A stretch of 38,173 nt of DNA, taken from Opitutales bacterium (GTDB taxonomy: Bacteria; Verrucomicrobiota; Verrucomicrobiia; Opitutales; Oceanipulchritudinaceae). This document shows positions 31,738 through 38,173 of the stretch, in pieces. The translations under genes and the position numbers were made by a program. The notes beneath the pieces were generated by a model. That model was not told the origin of the DNA. It did no database searches and worked only from the letters and a program-made list of their open reading frames with translations. How positions within the stretch are numbered: position 1 is the stretch's first letter; every line of letters starts with the position of its first letter. The DNA is taken from the NCBI GenBank assembly GCA_007123395.1, contig SKLD01000510.1, forward strand, positions 1 through 38,173, written 5' to 3'.

Positions 31738-32448
31738 ATGCCGTTGGCTACAGCCGCACACCGCGCGAGCGAAGCCCGCCGAGGAGTGCCTGTGATGCTT
31801 CGCCGCCTTGAAGAGACCGTTCAGCAGACCCAATTTCCGAAGTTCGATCCGGCGCTGGGGTCGCTCCAAAGGGTCGAGATCATCGTCACCCTGAGTTGAG
31901 ATGTCTCCGTGGAGTTGCAGGTTGTCGCCGTAGACAACGATGACCCGAATACGTCCCACGCGGTTGAGTTCGATACATTCGACAATCCGTTGTCCTTCGG
32001 ATTGTATTACGAGGAGACCCCGATCATAGCATTCTTCAACCCCCTTTCCGGGATCGTCACTGCCATCTCGAACGAAGACGTGAACATCGACCTAGCCGTC
32101 GAAGGGCTGGATTCCTCCGATCTCAGCGAAAGCATCGATTCCGACGTTTTCTCCGGTTTTCTCTCCGAGACGGTCACCGTCTACGATGCATCCAATGGAA
32201 CCAATCTCGTCTCCCTCGACGACTTTGTCGGCGACGGTGATGTCACCGCGCTCTTTGCCGGCATGTCTTTGCCCTTCTCCGGCAACTTCGTTCTGGACAA
32301 TGTGAGCGAGGCCGCAACGTGGGTGGACGCTGCCCTCGATGGCTGGATCGAGGTCCAATACGTCATCCCCGAAAGCCGCCACCTCGGCGCCGCCCTCGCC
32401 CTCGCCGCCCTCGCCCTCCTGCTGGTGCGCCGGCGCAGGCGATTGTGA
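31738..32448 (+). pseudogene. Choice-of-anchor-E type PEP-CTERM surface protein, interrupted by TGA
   Basis: One reading frame runs from about 31738 to the stop at 32446, except for an in-frame TGA at 31897-31899. Before it the frame encodes EETVQQTQFPKFDPALGSLQ and VEIIVTLS, the FDPxLGxL hallmark of choice-of-anchor-E proteins. After it come DVSVELQVVAVDND and an extracellular-type acidic domain, then WIEVQYVIPES. The end is a PEP-CTERM-like sorting tail: VIPES, a hydrophobic helix (LGAALALAALALLLV), then RRRRRL. The ORF track shows only the part from the GTG at 31909 (179 aa). No signal peptide is recognisable in the upstream part, so the 5' end is also decayed or lost. Sequencing error or recoding at the TGA cannot be excluded. 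Confidence 0.75.
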
Positions 32449-32468
32449 CACAGACATTCGTGTCTGTG
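32449..32468 (+). other. Perfect hairpin with TTCG loop directly after the pseudogene stop
   Basis: CACAGACA-TTCG-TGTCTGTG is an 8-bp perfect palindrome with a very stable UUCG-type loop, starting on the base after the TGA stop. No T-tract follows. It could be a REP-like element or a factor-assisted terminator. Confidence 0.6.
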
Positions 32469-32679
32469 CCTCGGCGAGCTTTGTCCAAAACCACCCCCCT
32501 CTCGCCGGGCGGCCAAACGTAGGCGGGCTGATTCATCGCCCGCCAGCAGGGCCCTCCCGAAAGCCAGGAACGCCCGCCGCAGCCCGCGACGCGCGCCGCC
32601 CCCGCCCGCTCCTGGGTCCGGGGATAAATCATCCGGACTACGCTTCCACACTGTTCCAAAGCTCCTCTGCACGCCCCCC
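32469..32679. other. Convergent intergenic region with two further hairpins
   Basis: No gene. GGCGGGC (32522-32528) pairs with GCCCGCC (32538-32544), and GTCCGG (32616-32621) with CCGGAC (32633-32638). Neither has a T-run. They lie between the 3' ends of convergent genes and may serve as bidirectional 3'-end structures. Confidence 0.45.
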
Positions 32680-33342
32680 TCACGCCGCGCGCAGGGCGCG
32701 TGCGAGGACGGCGAGGGACTCGACGACGGGGGCACCGGTGGCTTCGAGGCGGGCGCGGCCGTGGTGGCCGTCGGCGAGGAGGATGCAGTCGAGCCCGAGG
32801 GCATGGGCCACTTCGAAGTCATGCACGGTGTCGCCGATGAGAACGCACTCGCCGGGGGCGGTGCCGAGGGCACGCATGAGTTCACGCCCGCGCTCCAGCT
32901 TGCCTGTTGCGTGGATGGTATCGATGCCGTTGAGGGAGGCGAAGTAGCTCGCAATGCCGAAGCGCCCGACGGCCAGTTCAAGGAGATCCTGGCGGCTGGC
33001 GCTGAGGACGGACATGGCGGCGCCGCGCCCGTGCAAGGCTCGCAGCACATCTTCCACCCCTTCCCGCAGGGAGCATTCGCCGAAGCGCTCGTGGTAGCCC
33101 GCGATAAACCGCTCAGAGATCACGTTGAACGGCTCCGGATCGGTGGGGAGGCCGATGCGCTCGTAGTAGCGCACGACGGGAAAGTCGAAGTGCTCGCGGT
33201 AGCTCTGTAGCGTCACGGCGGGCAGCCCGAGGGGCCGGAGGATGCCGTTGACGACCTCGACGCACAGCCATGCGTCGTCGAGGAGCGTGCCGTTCCAGTC
33301 CCAGAGGATGTGGCGGCGGTGAAGAAGATTACCCGGGTACAT
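32680..33342 (-). CDS. HAD-superfamily hydrolase, phosphoglycolate-phosphatase-like
   Basis: 220 aa from the ATG at 33342 (MYPGNLLHRRHILWDWNGTL). HAD motif I is WDWNGTLLDD with the nucleophile Asp; an alpha-helical cap follows. Motif II is SVLSASRQ, the motif III Lys is in TGKLERG, and motif IV is LIGDTVHDFEVA. The pattern fits Gph-type phosphatases, but the substrate is unknown. It begins 20 nt after the RNase gene, so the two are probably co-transcribed. The longer 325-aa ORF overlaps that gene and is not used. Confidence 0.85.
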   Translation of the reverse strand: MYPGNLLHRRHILWDWNGTLLDDAWLCVEVVNGILRPLGLPAVTLQSYREHFDFPVVRYYERIGLPTDPEPFNVISERFIAGYHERFGECSLREGVEDVLRALHGRGAAMSVLSASRQDLLELAVGRFGIASYFASLNGIDTIHATGKLERGRELMRALGTAPGECVLIGDTVHDFEVAHALGLDCILLADGHHGRARLEATGAPVVESLAVLARALRAA

Positions 33343-33362
33343 AGGGTGCGCGTCGGTCGCCG

Positions 33363-35108
33363 TCAGCGCAATTCCTGGCTGGTCATGACATCGACGATTT
33401 TGAAGTTCTCGACATGGTAGGCCGGATCGGCCCGGAAGCTGAGCTTCACGTGGTATGTGGACTCGATGTCGACGAGCACCTCCTCGTCTTCGTGGCGCAG
33501 GCGTTCGAGGGCGTGCGGGTGGCAGAAGATACGCAGCCAATACGGCTCGCTCTGGCTCTCGATCTGCGGCTTGAGGCGGCGGATGACGCTCGTGAGGCGG
33601 CGCTGGATCTCCACGCTCATGGTGCGCGCGCTCTTTACCGTGCCGCGCCCCGTGCAATACGGGCAGGTGCTGTAGAGTCCGCTGGAGACCGACTCCTTGT
33701 GCCGCTGGCGCGTCATCTGCATGATGCCGAGCTGGGAGATGGGTAGGATGTGGCTCTTCGCCTTGTCCGACTCCATTTCCTGCTTCATGCGGCGGTGAAC
33801 GGCGTTGCGGTCCTTGCGCTGCTTCATGTCGATGAAGTCGATGATGATGAGTCCGCCGATATTGCGCAGGCGGATTTGCCGGGCGATCTCGGAAGCCGCC
33901 TCGAGGTTCACCTGGAGGATGAAGTTGTCCTTCTCGTTCTTGTTCTTGTGCGCGCCGGTGTTGACGTCGACGGCGACGAGAGCCTCGGTCTCTTCGATGA
34001 CGACCTCGCCCCCGCTGGGCAGGGGCACCTTACGCTGGAAGGTCTGCTCGATCTGGCGCTCGATATTGAAGCGCTCGAAGATGGGAATGTTTTCCTTGAA
34101 GATGGCGATCTTGCCGCGGCTGCGCTTGGAGACGCGCTCGACGAGATCCATCATGCGGTTGCCGTCGGCCTCGTCGTCGATGAGAACGCGGTCGACGGTT
34201 TCGGTGAGGAAGTCGCGCACCGTGCGCTCGATGATGTCGGGCTCGGTATAAAGGCAGGCGGGCTGCTTGGTCTTGCCCATGCGCTCCTGGATTTCGCGCC
34301 ACTGGTTCAGGAGGATGGTAAGGTCGCGCACGAAGTAGGTCCACCGCTTGCCCTCGCCCGCCGTGCGGATGATCACGCCCATGCCTTCGGGTATGGAGAG
34401 CTTGCGCAGGATGTCCTTGAGGCGCTTACGCTCCTTGTCGTCCTCGATCTTGCGCGAGACGCCGCACTGCCCGCCGTGCGGCATAAGCACAAGGAAGCGG
34501 CCCGGCAGGGCGATGTTGGTTGTTGTGCGCGGGCCCTTTGTGCCGATGGTGCCCTTGGTCACTTGGAGAACGATCTCCGACCCGACGGGATAGAGGTTGG
34601 GGATGTCCTTGAGCGTAATCTTCTCCTTCTTCTTTTTCTGCGCGTCGCTGCGGGTGTCTCGCACGTATTCGATGGAGCTGTCGGAGTCGGCGCCGGGAAG
34701 AATGTCCCAGTAGTGCAAAAAGGCGTTTTTGGGAAGACCGATGTCGACGAAGGCCGCCTTTAGGCCCGGCTCAAGGTTTTGGATCTTACCCTTGAAGATG
34801 GCACCGACGAGGCGGTCGTCGCCCGCGCGCTCGAGGTCGAACTTTTCGAGGATGCCGTTGTTGAGGACGGCAACGCGCTTCTCAAGCGGCTCCGAGTTGA
34901 TGATGATCTCGCGGTAGGGCTCGTTCTCACGCCGCATGCGGGCGGCGATACGCTGGATGAGGGGGCGCTTCTTGGCGCGCTCTTCGGCGTCGTGTTCGAG
35001 TTTTTCGGGATCGAGATCCTCAATGGGCCGCTCCTGCGGCGGATGTTTAAGCTCTGCTTCCTGATCGTCCGAGAGCTGCTGTGTGGGAATGTTGTCCGAT
35101 GGATTCAT
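33363..35108 (-). CDS. rng: Ribonuclease E/G family endoribonuclease
   Basis: Single-strand-specific endonuclease for rRNA maturation and mRNA decay. The S1 domain is present ([34 protein letters not shown]). Catalytic Asp residues lie in VDVNTG and IIDFIDM, and the zinc-link motif is CPYCTGRG. It has no long C-terminal scaffold, so it is RNase G-like in size (about 581 aa), but has a charged N-terminal tail of roughly 60 residues before the fold. The start is uncertain: the ATG at 35108 (MNPSDN), the ATG at 35147, or a GTG at 35222 directly after the rodA stop. It lies between rodA and the HAD gene. Confidence 0.95.
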   Translation of the reverse strand: MNPSDNIPTQQLSDDQEAELKHPPQERPIEDLDPEKLEHDAEERAKKRPLIQRIAARMRRENEPYREIIINSEPLEKRVAVLNNGILEKFDLERAGDDRLVGAIFKGKIQNLEPGLKAAFVDIGLPKNAFLHYWDILPGADSDSSIEYVRDTRSDAQKKKKEKITLKDIPNLYPVGSEIVLQVTKGTIGTKGPRTTTNIALPGRFLVLMPHGGQCGVSRKIEDDKERKRLKDILRKLSIPEGMGVIIRTAGEGKRWTYFVRDLTILLNQWREIQERMGKTKQPACLYTEPDIIERTVRDFLTETVDRVLIDDEADGNRMMDLVERVSKRSRGKIAIFKENIPIFERFNIERQIEQTFQRKVPLPSGGEVVIEETEALVAVDVNTGAHKNKNEKDNFILQVNLEAASEIARQIRLRNIGGLIIIDFIDMKQRKDRNAVHRRMKQEMESDKAKSHILPISQLGIMQMTRQRHKESVSSGLYSTCPYCTGRGTVKSARTMSVEIQRRLTSVIRRLKPQIESQSEPYWLRIFCHPHALERLRHEDEEVLVDIESTYHVKLSFRADPAYHVENFKIVDVMTSQELR

Positions 35109-35222
35109 GTTGGTAGGGACCGATGTATGGTTGATCGGGCTCTCCATTCCGGGATTCGTGCGGCTGTAACCGCGTCCGCGCGCACGCGCTCGGGACACGG
35201 GGCAAAGGCTGCGTCGCGACAC

Positions 35223-36494
35223 TCATTGAAACTCCCTCCGGTGTCGGTGAACGCTTTGGACAATGCCCTGAAGAATACAGCAGCTCAAAATGAAAGAGCC
35301 TCCGTAACTGACAAACGGCAGAGGCAAACCCGTGATGGGTGCGATCCCGATGGTCATGCCGATATTGATGAAGACATGCACGAGGAAAACCATCGTCACG
35401 CCTATACACAGGAGCATACCAAAACGGTCGCGCGCGATTCCGGCAATCCGAACCCCGTTGCCCAGTAGAACCGCGTATAGCCCGATCACGAGCATTCCGC
35501 CGAGAAAACCTTTTTCCTCCGCCAGGACGGCGAAGATGAAATCATTGTGGGCAACCGACCGGGGCAGATAGCCTAGCCGCGCCTGCAAACCTTCGCCCCA
35601 GCCCTTGCCGAGAAATCCCCCCGTGCCCACCGCCTGCTGCGCCTGGATGGCGTTCCAAGCTGAGCCAGTTCCGCGGGGATCGACCACCTCCGGCGCAACG
35701 AAAGTCATGATGCGCTCGCGCTGGTAGTCCCGCAGCCCCGGGACCCAAGATTCCTTCTGGTAGAGGTTGCGCGCCTCCAGCGCCGTGAGCTGGTTGGCTT
35801 CCAGAAAACCCGCGTAGCGATAGAGATCGACCGTGAGCACCGTTCCAAGCAACACCACCACCCCGAAAAACGCGTAAAAGTAGCGCTCGGATAGCTTGGA
35901 AACATATAAAAGGGCCAGGACCATAGGAGGGATGATTAGAGAAGACCCTAGGTCCGGTTGGAGCAAAATCAAGAATATTGGCAAGGCTGTGATACCCATT
36001 ACCTTAAGTAACACCCACACCGATTCCCGCAGATTCCGCAACTCCGAGCGCGCGAGAATGCTCGATACCATGATGAGCGTCCCGATCTTCGCCGCCTCCG
36101 AGGGCTGGAAACTGAAAAGACCGAAATTCAACCAGCGCCGAGCCCCCTCGCGCACGTCCCCGAAGGCCAGCACCGCCATGAGAAGCAGAAGCGCTCCAAG
36201 ATAGCACCAGAGGGCGTTTTCGAGGAAAATCTTGTAGTCGATCCGAGAGACCACGACATACACCACGCCGCCGATGACGATCCACACCAACTGCCGCGAC
36301 CAGAAGGAACTCGCCGCATACGCCTGCGACGAATAGATGAAAAACACACCGATCACCGCCAACAGAACCATACACACCGGCCCGATCCAATCCGTCCGGC
36401 CGGAGCGTGTGCGGTCGATGATCCGGCGCGTCGTGTCGAGCAGACGCGCACTGTCGAGCCGCCGGCGCGCATGCATGCGGCGCGCACGGATCAT
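35223..36494 (-). CDS. rodA: Rod-shape peptidoglycan glycosyltransferase RodA (SEDS family)
   Basis: Polymerises lipid II in the elongasome during lateral wall growth. About 423 aa with roughly ten membrane helices. SEDS hallmarks are present: FQPSEAAKIG, LQPDLGSSLI, the extracytoplasmic loop with the catalytic-type Asp, VLAEEKGFLGG and TGLPLPFVSYGGSF. I start at the ATG at 36494 (MIRARRMHARRR). The ATG at 36584 is possible, with GGAG/GGAGGG upstream. The ORF's first 135 residues lie antisense to the SMUG1 gene and are not used. mreBCD and pbp2 are not in the window. Confidence 0.93.
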   Translation of the reverse strand: MIRARRMHARRRLDSARLLDTTRRIIDRTRSGRTDWIGPVCMVLLAVIGVFFIYSSQAYAASSFWSRQLVWIVIGGVVYVVVSRIDYKIFLENALWCYLGALLLLMAVLAFGDVREGARRWLNFGLFSFQPSEAAKIGTLIMVSSILARSELRNLRESVWVLLKVMGITALPIFLILLQPDLGSSLIIPPMVLALLYVSKLSERYFYAFFGVVVLLGTVLTVDLYRYAGFLEANQLTALEARNLYQKESWVPGLRDYQRERIMTFVAPEVVDPRGTGSAWNAIQAQQAVGTGGFLGKGWGEGLQARLGYLPRSVAHNDFIFAVLAEEKGFLGGMLVIGLYAVLLGNGVRIAGIARDRFGMLLCIGVTMVFLVHVFINIGMTIGIAPITGLPLPFVSYGGSFILSCCILQGIVQSVHRHRREFQ

Positions 36495-36704
36495 CGCGCC
36501 GGCCTCGCTCTCCCTGACATGGACATTGCTTGGATATGGGTGAAAAACCGTGTCGGCGGCCCGGGGCCGGAAGGCATCCGTCATGACCCTCCGCTCTCCG
36601 GGCGCTTGCCTGAAGCCTTTGACCCTGCACGCTCCCACCCGTTCAGCGCAAACGCGAAAACCGCGCCGCGCCAATGAAATCACTTCATAACAAAAAAACC
36701 GCCT

Positions 36705-37427
36705 GTGACAGAAAAACTCCTCACCGCCGCCGAACGCCTTGCTGACGCTGTCGACGCCTGCCGCTTCGCCGCACCCGTGCATACCGTCTACAACCCGCTG
36801 CGCTACGCATGGCCGACCCACCAAAAGTACATCCGCACCTACGGCGCCGCCCCCAAAAAAGTGGTCTTCCTCGGCATGAACCCCGGCCCGTGGGGCATGG
36901 CGCAGACGGGCGTACCCTTCGGAGAGATCCCCGCCGTGCGCGACTGGATGGGCATCGACACCGCCGTCGGCAAACCCCCGCGCGAACACCCCAAGCGCCC
37001 CATCGAGGGCTTCGCCTGCAAGCGCTCCGAGGTGAGCGGGCGGCGCCTATGGGGCCTCTTCGCCGAACGCTTCGGCTCGGCCGACGCCTTCTTCGCCGAC
37101 CAATTTGTCGCCAACTACTGCCCGCTCGTCTTCATGGCCGAATCCGGTGCCAACATCACTCCCGACAAACTCCCCGCCGCCGAGCGCGCCCCCCTCGAAG
37201 CCGCCTGCGACCGCCACCTCGCCGATCTCGCTGCCGCCCTCCAGCCCGCCTGGATCATCGGCGTCGGCGCCTTCGCCAGCCGCTGCGCCGCCCGCGTCGC
37301 CGAAGCGCATGGTCTCCGCGTCCGCATCGGCACCCTCCTCCATCCCAGCCCCGCCAGCCCCGTCGCCAATCGCGAGTGGCCTGAACGCCCCCTCCGCCAA
37401 ATGCGCGACCTTGGCCTCTGGCCATGA
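36705..37427 (+). CDS. SMUG1-type uracil-DNA glycosylase
   Basis: Base-excision repair glycosylase removing uracil and oxidised pyrimidines. 240 aa, GTG start. Motif 1 is GMNPGPWGMAQTGVPFGEIP, almost identical to vertebrate SMUG1 (Trp where human has Phe). DWMGI, EHPKRPIEGFACKRSEVSG and NYCPLVFMAESGANITP also match the animal enzyme closely. Motif 2 is LLHPSPASP, with the catalytic-loop His. SMUG1 is patchily distributed in bacteria; Geobacter and Opitutus-type homologues are known. It is divergent from rodA with about 120-210 nt between; no clear Shine-Dalgarno sequence. Confidence 0.95.
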   Translation: MTEKLLTAAERLADAVDACRFAAPVHTVYNPLRYAWPTHQKYIRTYGAAPKKVVFLGMNPGPWGMAQTGVPFGEIPAVRDWMGIDTAVGKPPREHPKRPIEGFACKRSEVSGRRLWGLFAERFGSADAFFADQFVANYCPLVFMAESGANITPDKLPAAERAPLEAACDRHLADLAAALQPAWIIGVGAFASRCAARVAEAHGLRVRIGTLLHPSPASPVANREWPERPLRQMRDLGLWP

Positions 37428-37976
37428 CACCCCACTTTCTCCCAATCTTCCGTTCCCGATATCAACAAATATAACCATGAAATATATATGCAATAAACTT
37501 ATTTCTGAAATATTTAAATTTTACTCAACGATTTAATAAGTTTACTATTGGGATCATTTGCTTGGCGGGAGCACGGACACACCCCTTCAGTTCAAAATCG
37601 AGCTTCTCGAGCCGAGCATGTCATATGCAATGGCATCGATAATCAACCGCCTCCGATCTTCCATGCAACTTCACTGTTTATGCGGTTTGGCAGGCGGCGG
37701 AAGTTTCATTCTATGCTGTTCACCGGGCGCGCCAGGGATGTTGGCTCTTGGGAAACAGACGTGATCGAATGGCCTTCCGGCTCCCATCCGGCGAACACTC
37801 GATGCTAAGACGGAATCCAGATTAGACAGACACCCGAATGCCGCTGATCCAAACAACTAATGTCGGCCGGGCACCTTCCAGGCCTGTTTCCGGGCGACCC
37901 AACCCTCACCGACTGCGGGCGCGCAAACTTCGCTCCCGAGCGGAACCGACCGCCGGCGTGTTGCGATGAACCGGCC
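37428..37976. other. Gene-less stretch with an AT-rich island
   Basis: No ORF with coding character on either strand. About 37460-37555 is strikingly AT-rich (runs such as GAAATATATATGCAATAAAC), against a strongly GC-rich surround. The rest has average composition. It separates SMUG1 from the transposase fragment and may be a decayed insertion or an insertion target. Confidence 0.5.
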
Positions 37977-38173
37977 TTACGATGTCTTAACCGGTGGCTT
38001 GGGGCGCAGCCACTGCCGCGCGCAGGCCAGACCGTCATCTTCGGCGGGCGACGGCACCGCCTTGGGTGCCCGCTTGCGCCGGAACCGCAGACCCTCCTCC
38101 CCGCGCAGCACCGCCTCCACAAAGGCTCTCGTCCCCAGCACCAGCCCTTCGCTGAACTGCCGCGTCTTGCGCA
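37977..38173 (-). CDS. REP-associated tyrosine transposase (RAYT)-like, C-terminal part, cut by window edge
   Basis: Open minus-strand frame entering from the right edge and stopping at TAA 37977-37979, about 65 codons visible. It encodes RKTRQFSEGLVLGTRAFVEA then RFRRKRAPKAVP, which matches the C-terminal FSdGxvLGsrxFVe signature I know from IS200-like Y1/RAYT transposases of Verrucomicrobia and Planctomycetes. The catalytic HUH and Tyr part lies outside the window, so completeness cannot be judged. The ORF track shows only another frame here. Confidence 0.7.
   Translation of the reverse strand, partial: RKTRQFSEGLVLGTRAFVEAVLRGEEGLRFRRKRAPKAVPSPAEDDGLACARQWLRPKPPVKTS

Noticed and set aside
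35109-35222. GTG start of the RNase E/G ORF right at the rodA stop
   Set aside because: The added residues are Arg/Ser-rich and unlike the family; the ATG at 35108 or 35147 is more plausible, though coupling to rodA cannot be ruled out.
36495-36989. N-terminal extension of the rodA ORF
   Set aside because: The 36705-36989 part is antisense to SMUG1 and the rest looks non-coding; the RodA fold begins downstream of the chosen start. The ATG at 36584 is kept as an alternative in the rodA entry.
37548-37808. 86-aa plus-strand ORF and overlapping small ORFs downstream of SMUG1
   Set aside because: No ribosome binding site, domain or compositional signal; overlapping ORFs in other frames are equally open.

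Overview
The window is a GC-rich bacterial chromosome segment in which almost every gene lies on the minus strand. It most probably comes from a Verrucomicrobiota member, Opitutae-like. The clues are a trnT-tuf-trnW-secE-nusG order of the kind known from the Chlamydiae/Verrucomicrobia side of the PVC group, a PEP-CTERM/choice-of-anchor-E type surface-protein remnant, a SMUG1-type DNA glycosylase, and sparse Shine-Dalgarno sequences. This placement is inference; no 16S rRNA gene is present.

Layout in transcription order (right to left). An edge fragment of a REP-associated tyrosine transposase (about 37977-38173) and an AT-rich gene-less stretch flank a plus-strand SMUG1 glycosylase gene. Divergent from it is a cell-shape/RNA-decay set: rodA, an RNase E/G gene and a HAD phosphatase. 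A plus-strand PEP-CTERM pseudogene with an in-frame TGA faces them. Next is the str operon (rpsL-rpsG-fusA-rpsJ), which ends in an intrinsic terminator. A new promoter candidate then starts the S10/spc block: rplC-rplD-rplW-rplB-rpsS-[secreted protein]-rplV-rpsC-rplP-rpmC-rpsQ-rplN-rplX-rplE-rpsN-rpsH-rplF-rplR-rpsE-rplO-secY-map. No rpmD or adk is present, and the alpha-operon genes (infA, rpmJ, rpsM, rpsK, rpsD, rpoA, rplQ) do not follow map. Instead there is a 1.2 kb repeat-rich region, then a GNAT acetyltransferase and an ExbD/TonB-like pair. The block ends with trnT-tuf-trnW-secE-nusG-rplK-rplA-rplJ-rplL-rpoB-rpoC, with rpoC running off the left edge.

Functionally the window combines translation (ribosomal proteins, EF-Tu, EF-G, two tRNAs), transcription (RNA polymerase beta and beta', NusG), protein export (SecY, SecE), N-terminal methionine removal (Map), and wall elongation with RNA processing (RodA, RNase E/G).

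The most unusual observations are: (1) ribosomal protein S5 with a roughly 140-residue N-terminal extension, an acidic/proline-rich part followed by an RG-rich part resembling the N terminus of eukaryotic uS5; (2) a 116-aa secreted protein of unknown function inserted between rpsS and rplV; (3) SecY with a C-terminal extension carrying an apparent extra membrane segment; (4) a terminator plus promoter splitting rpsJ from rplC; (5) palindromic REP-like repeats and three-hairpin blocks at the end of the ribosomal operon, in the same window as a RAYT-type transposase end. No CRISPR array, prophage or complete insertion sequence was seen.
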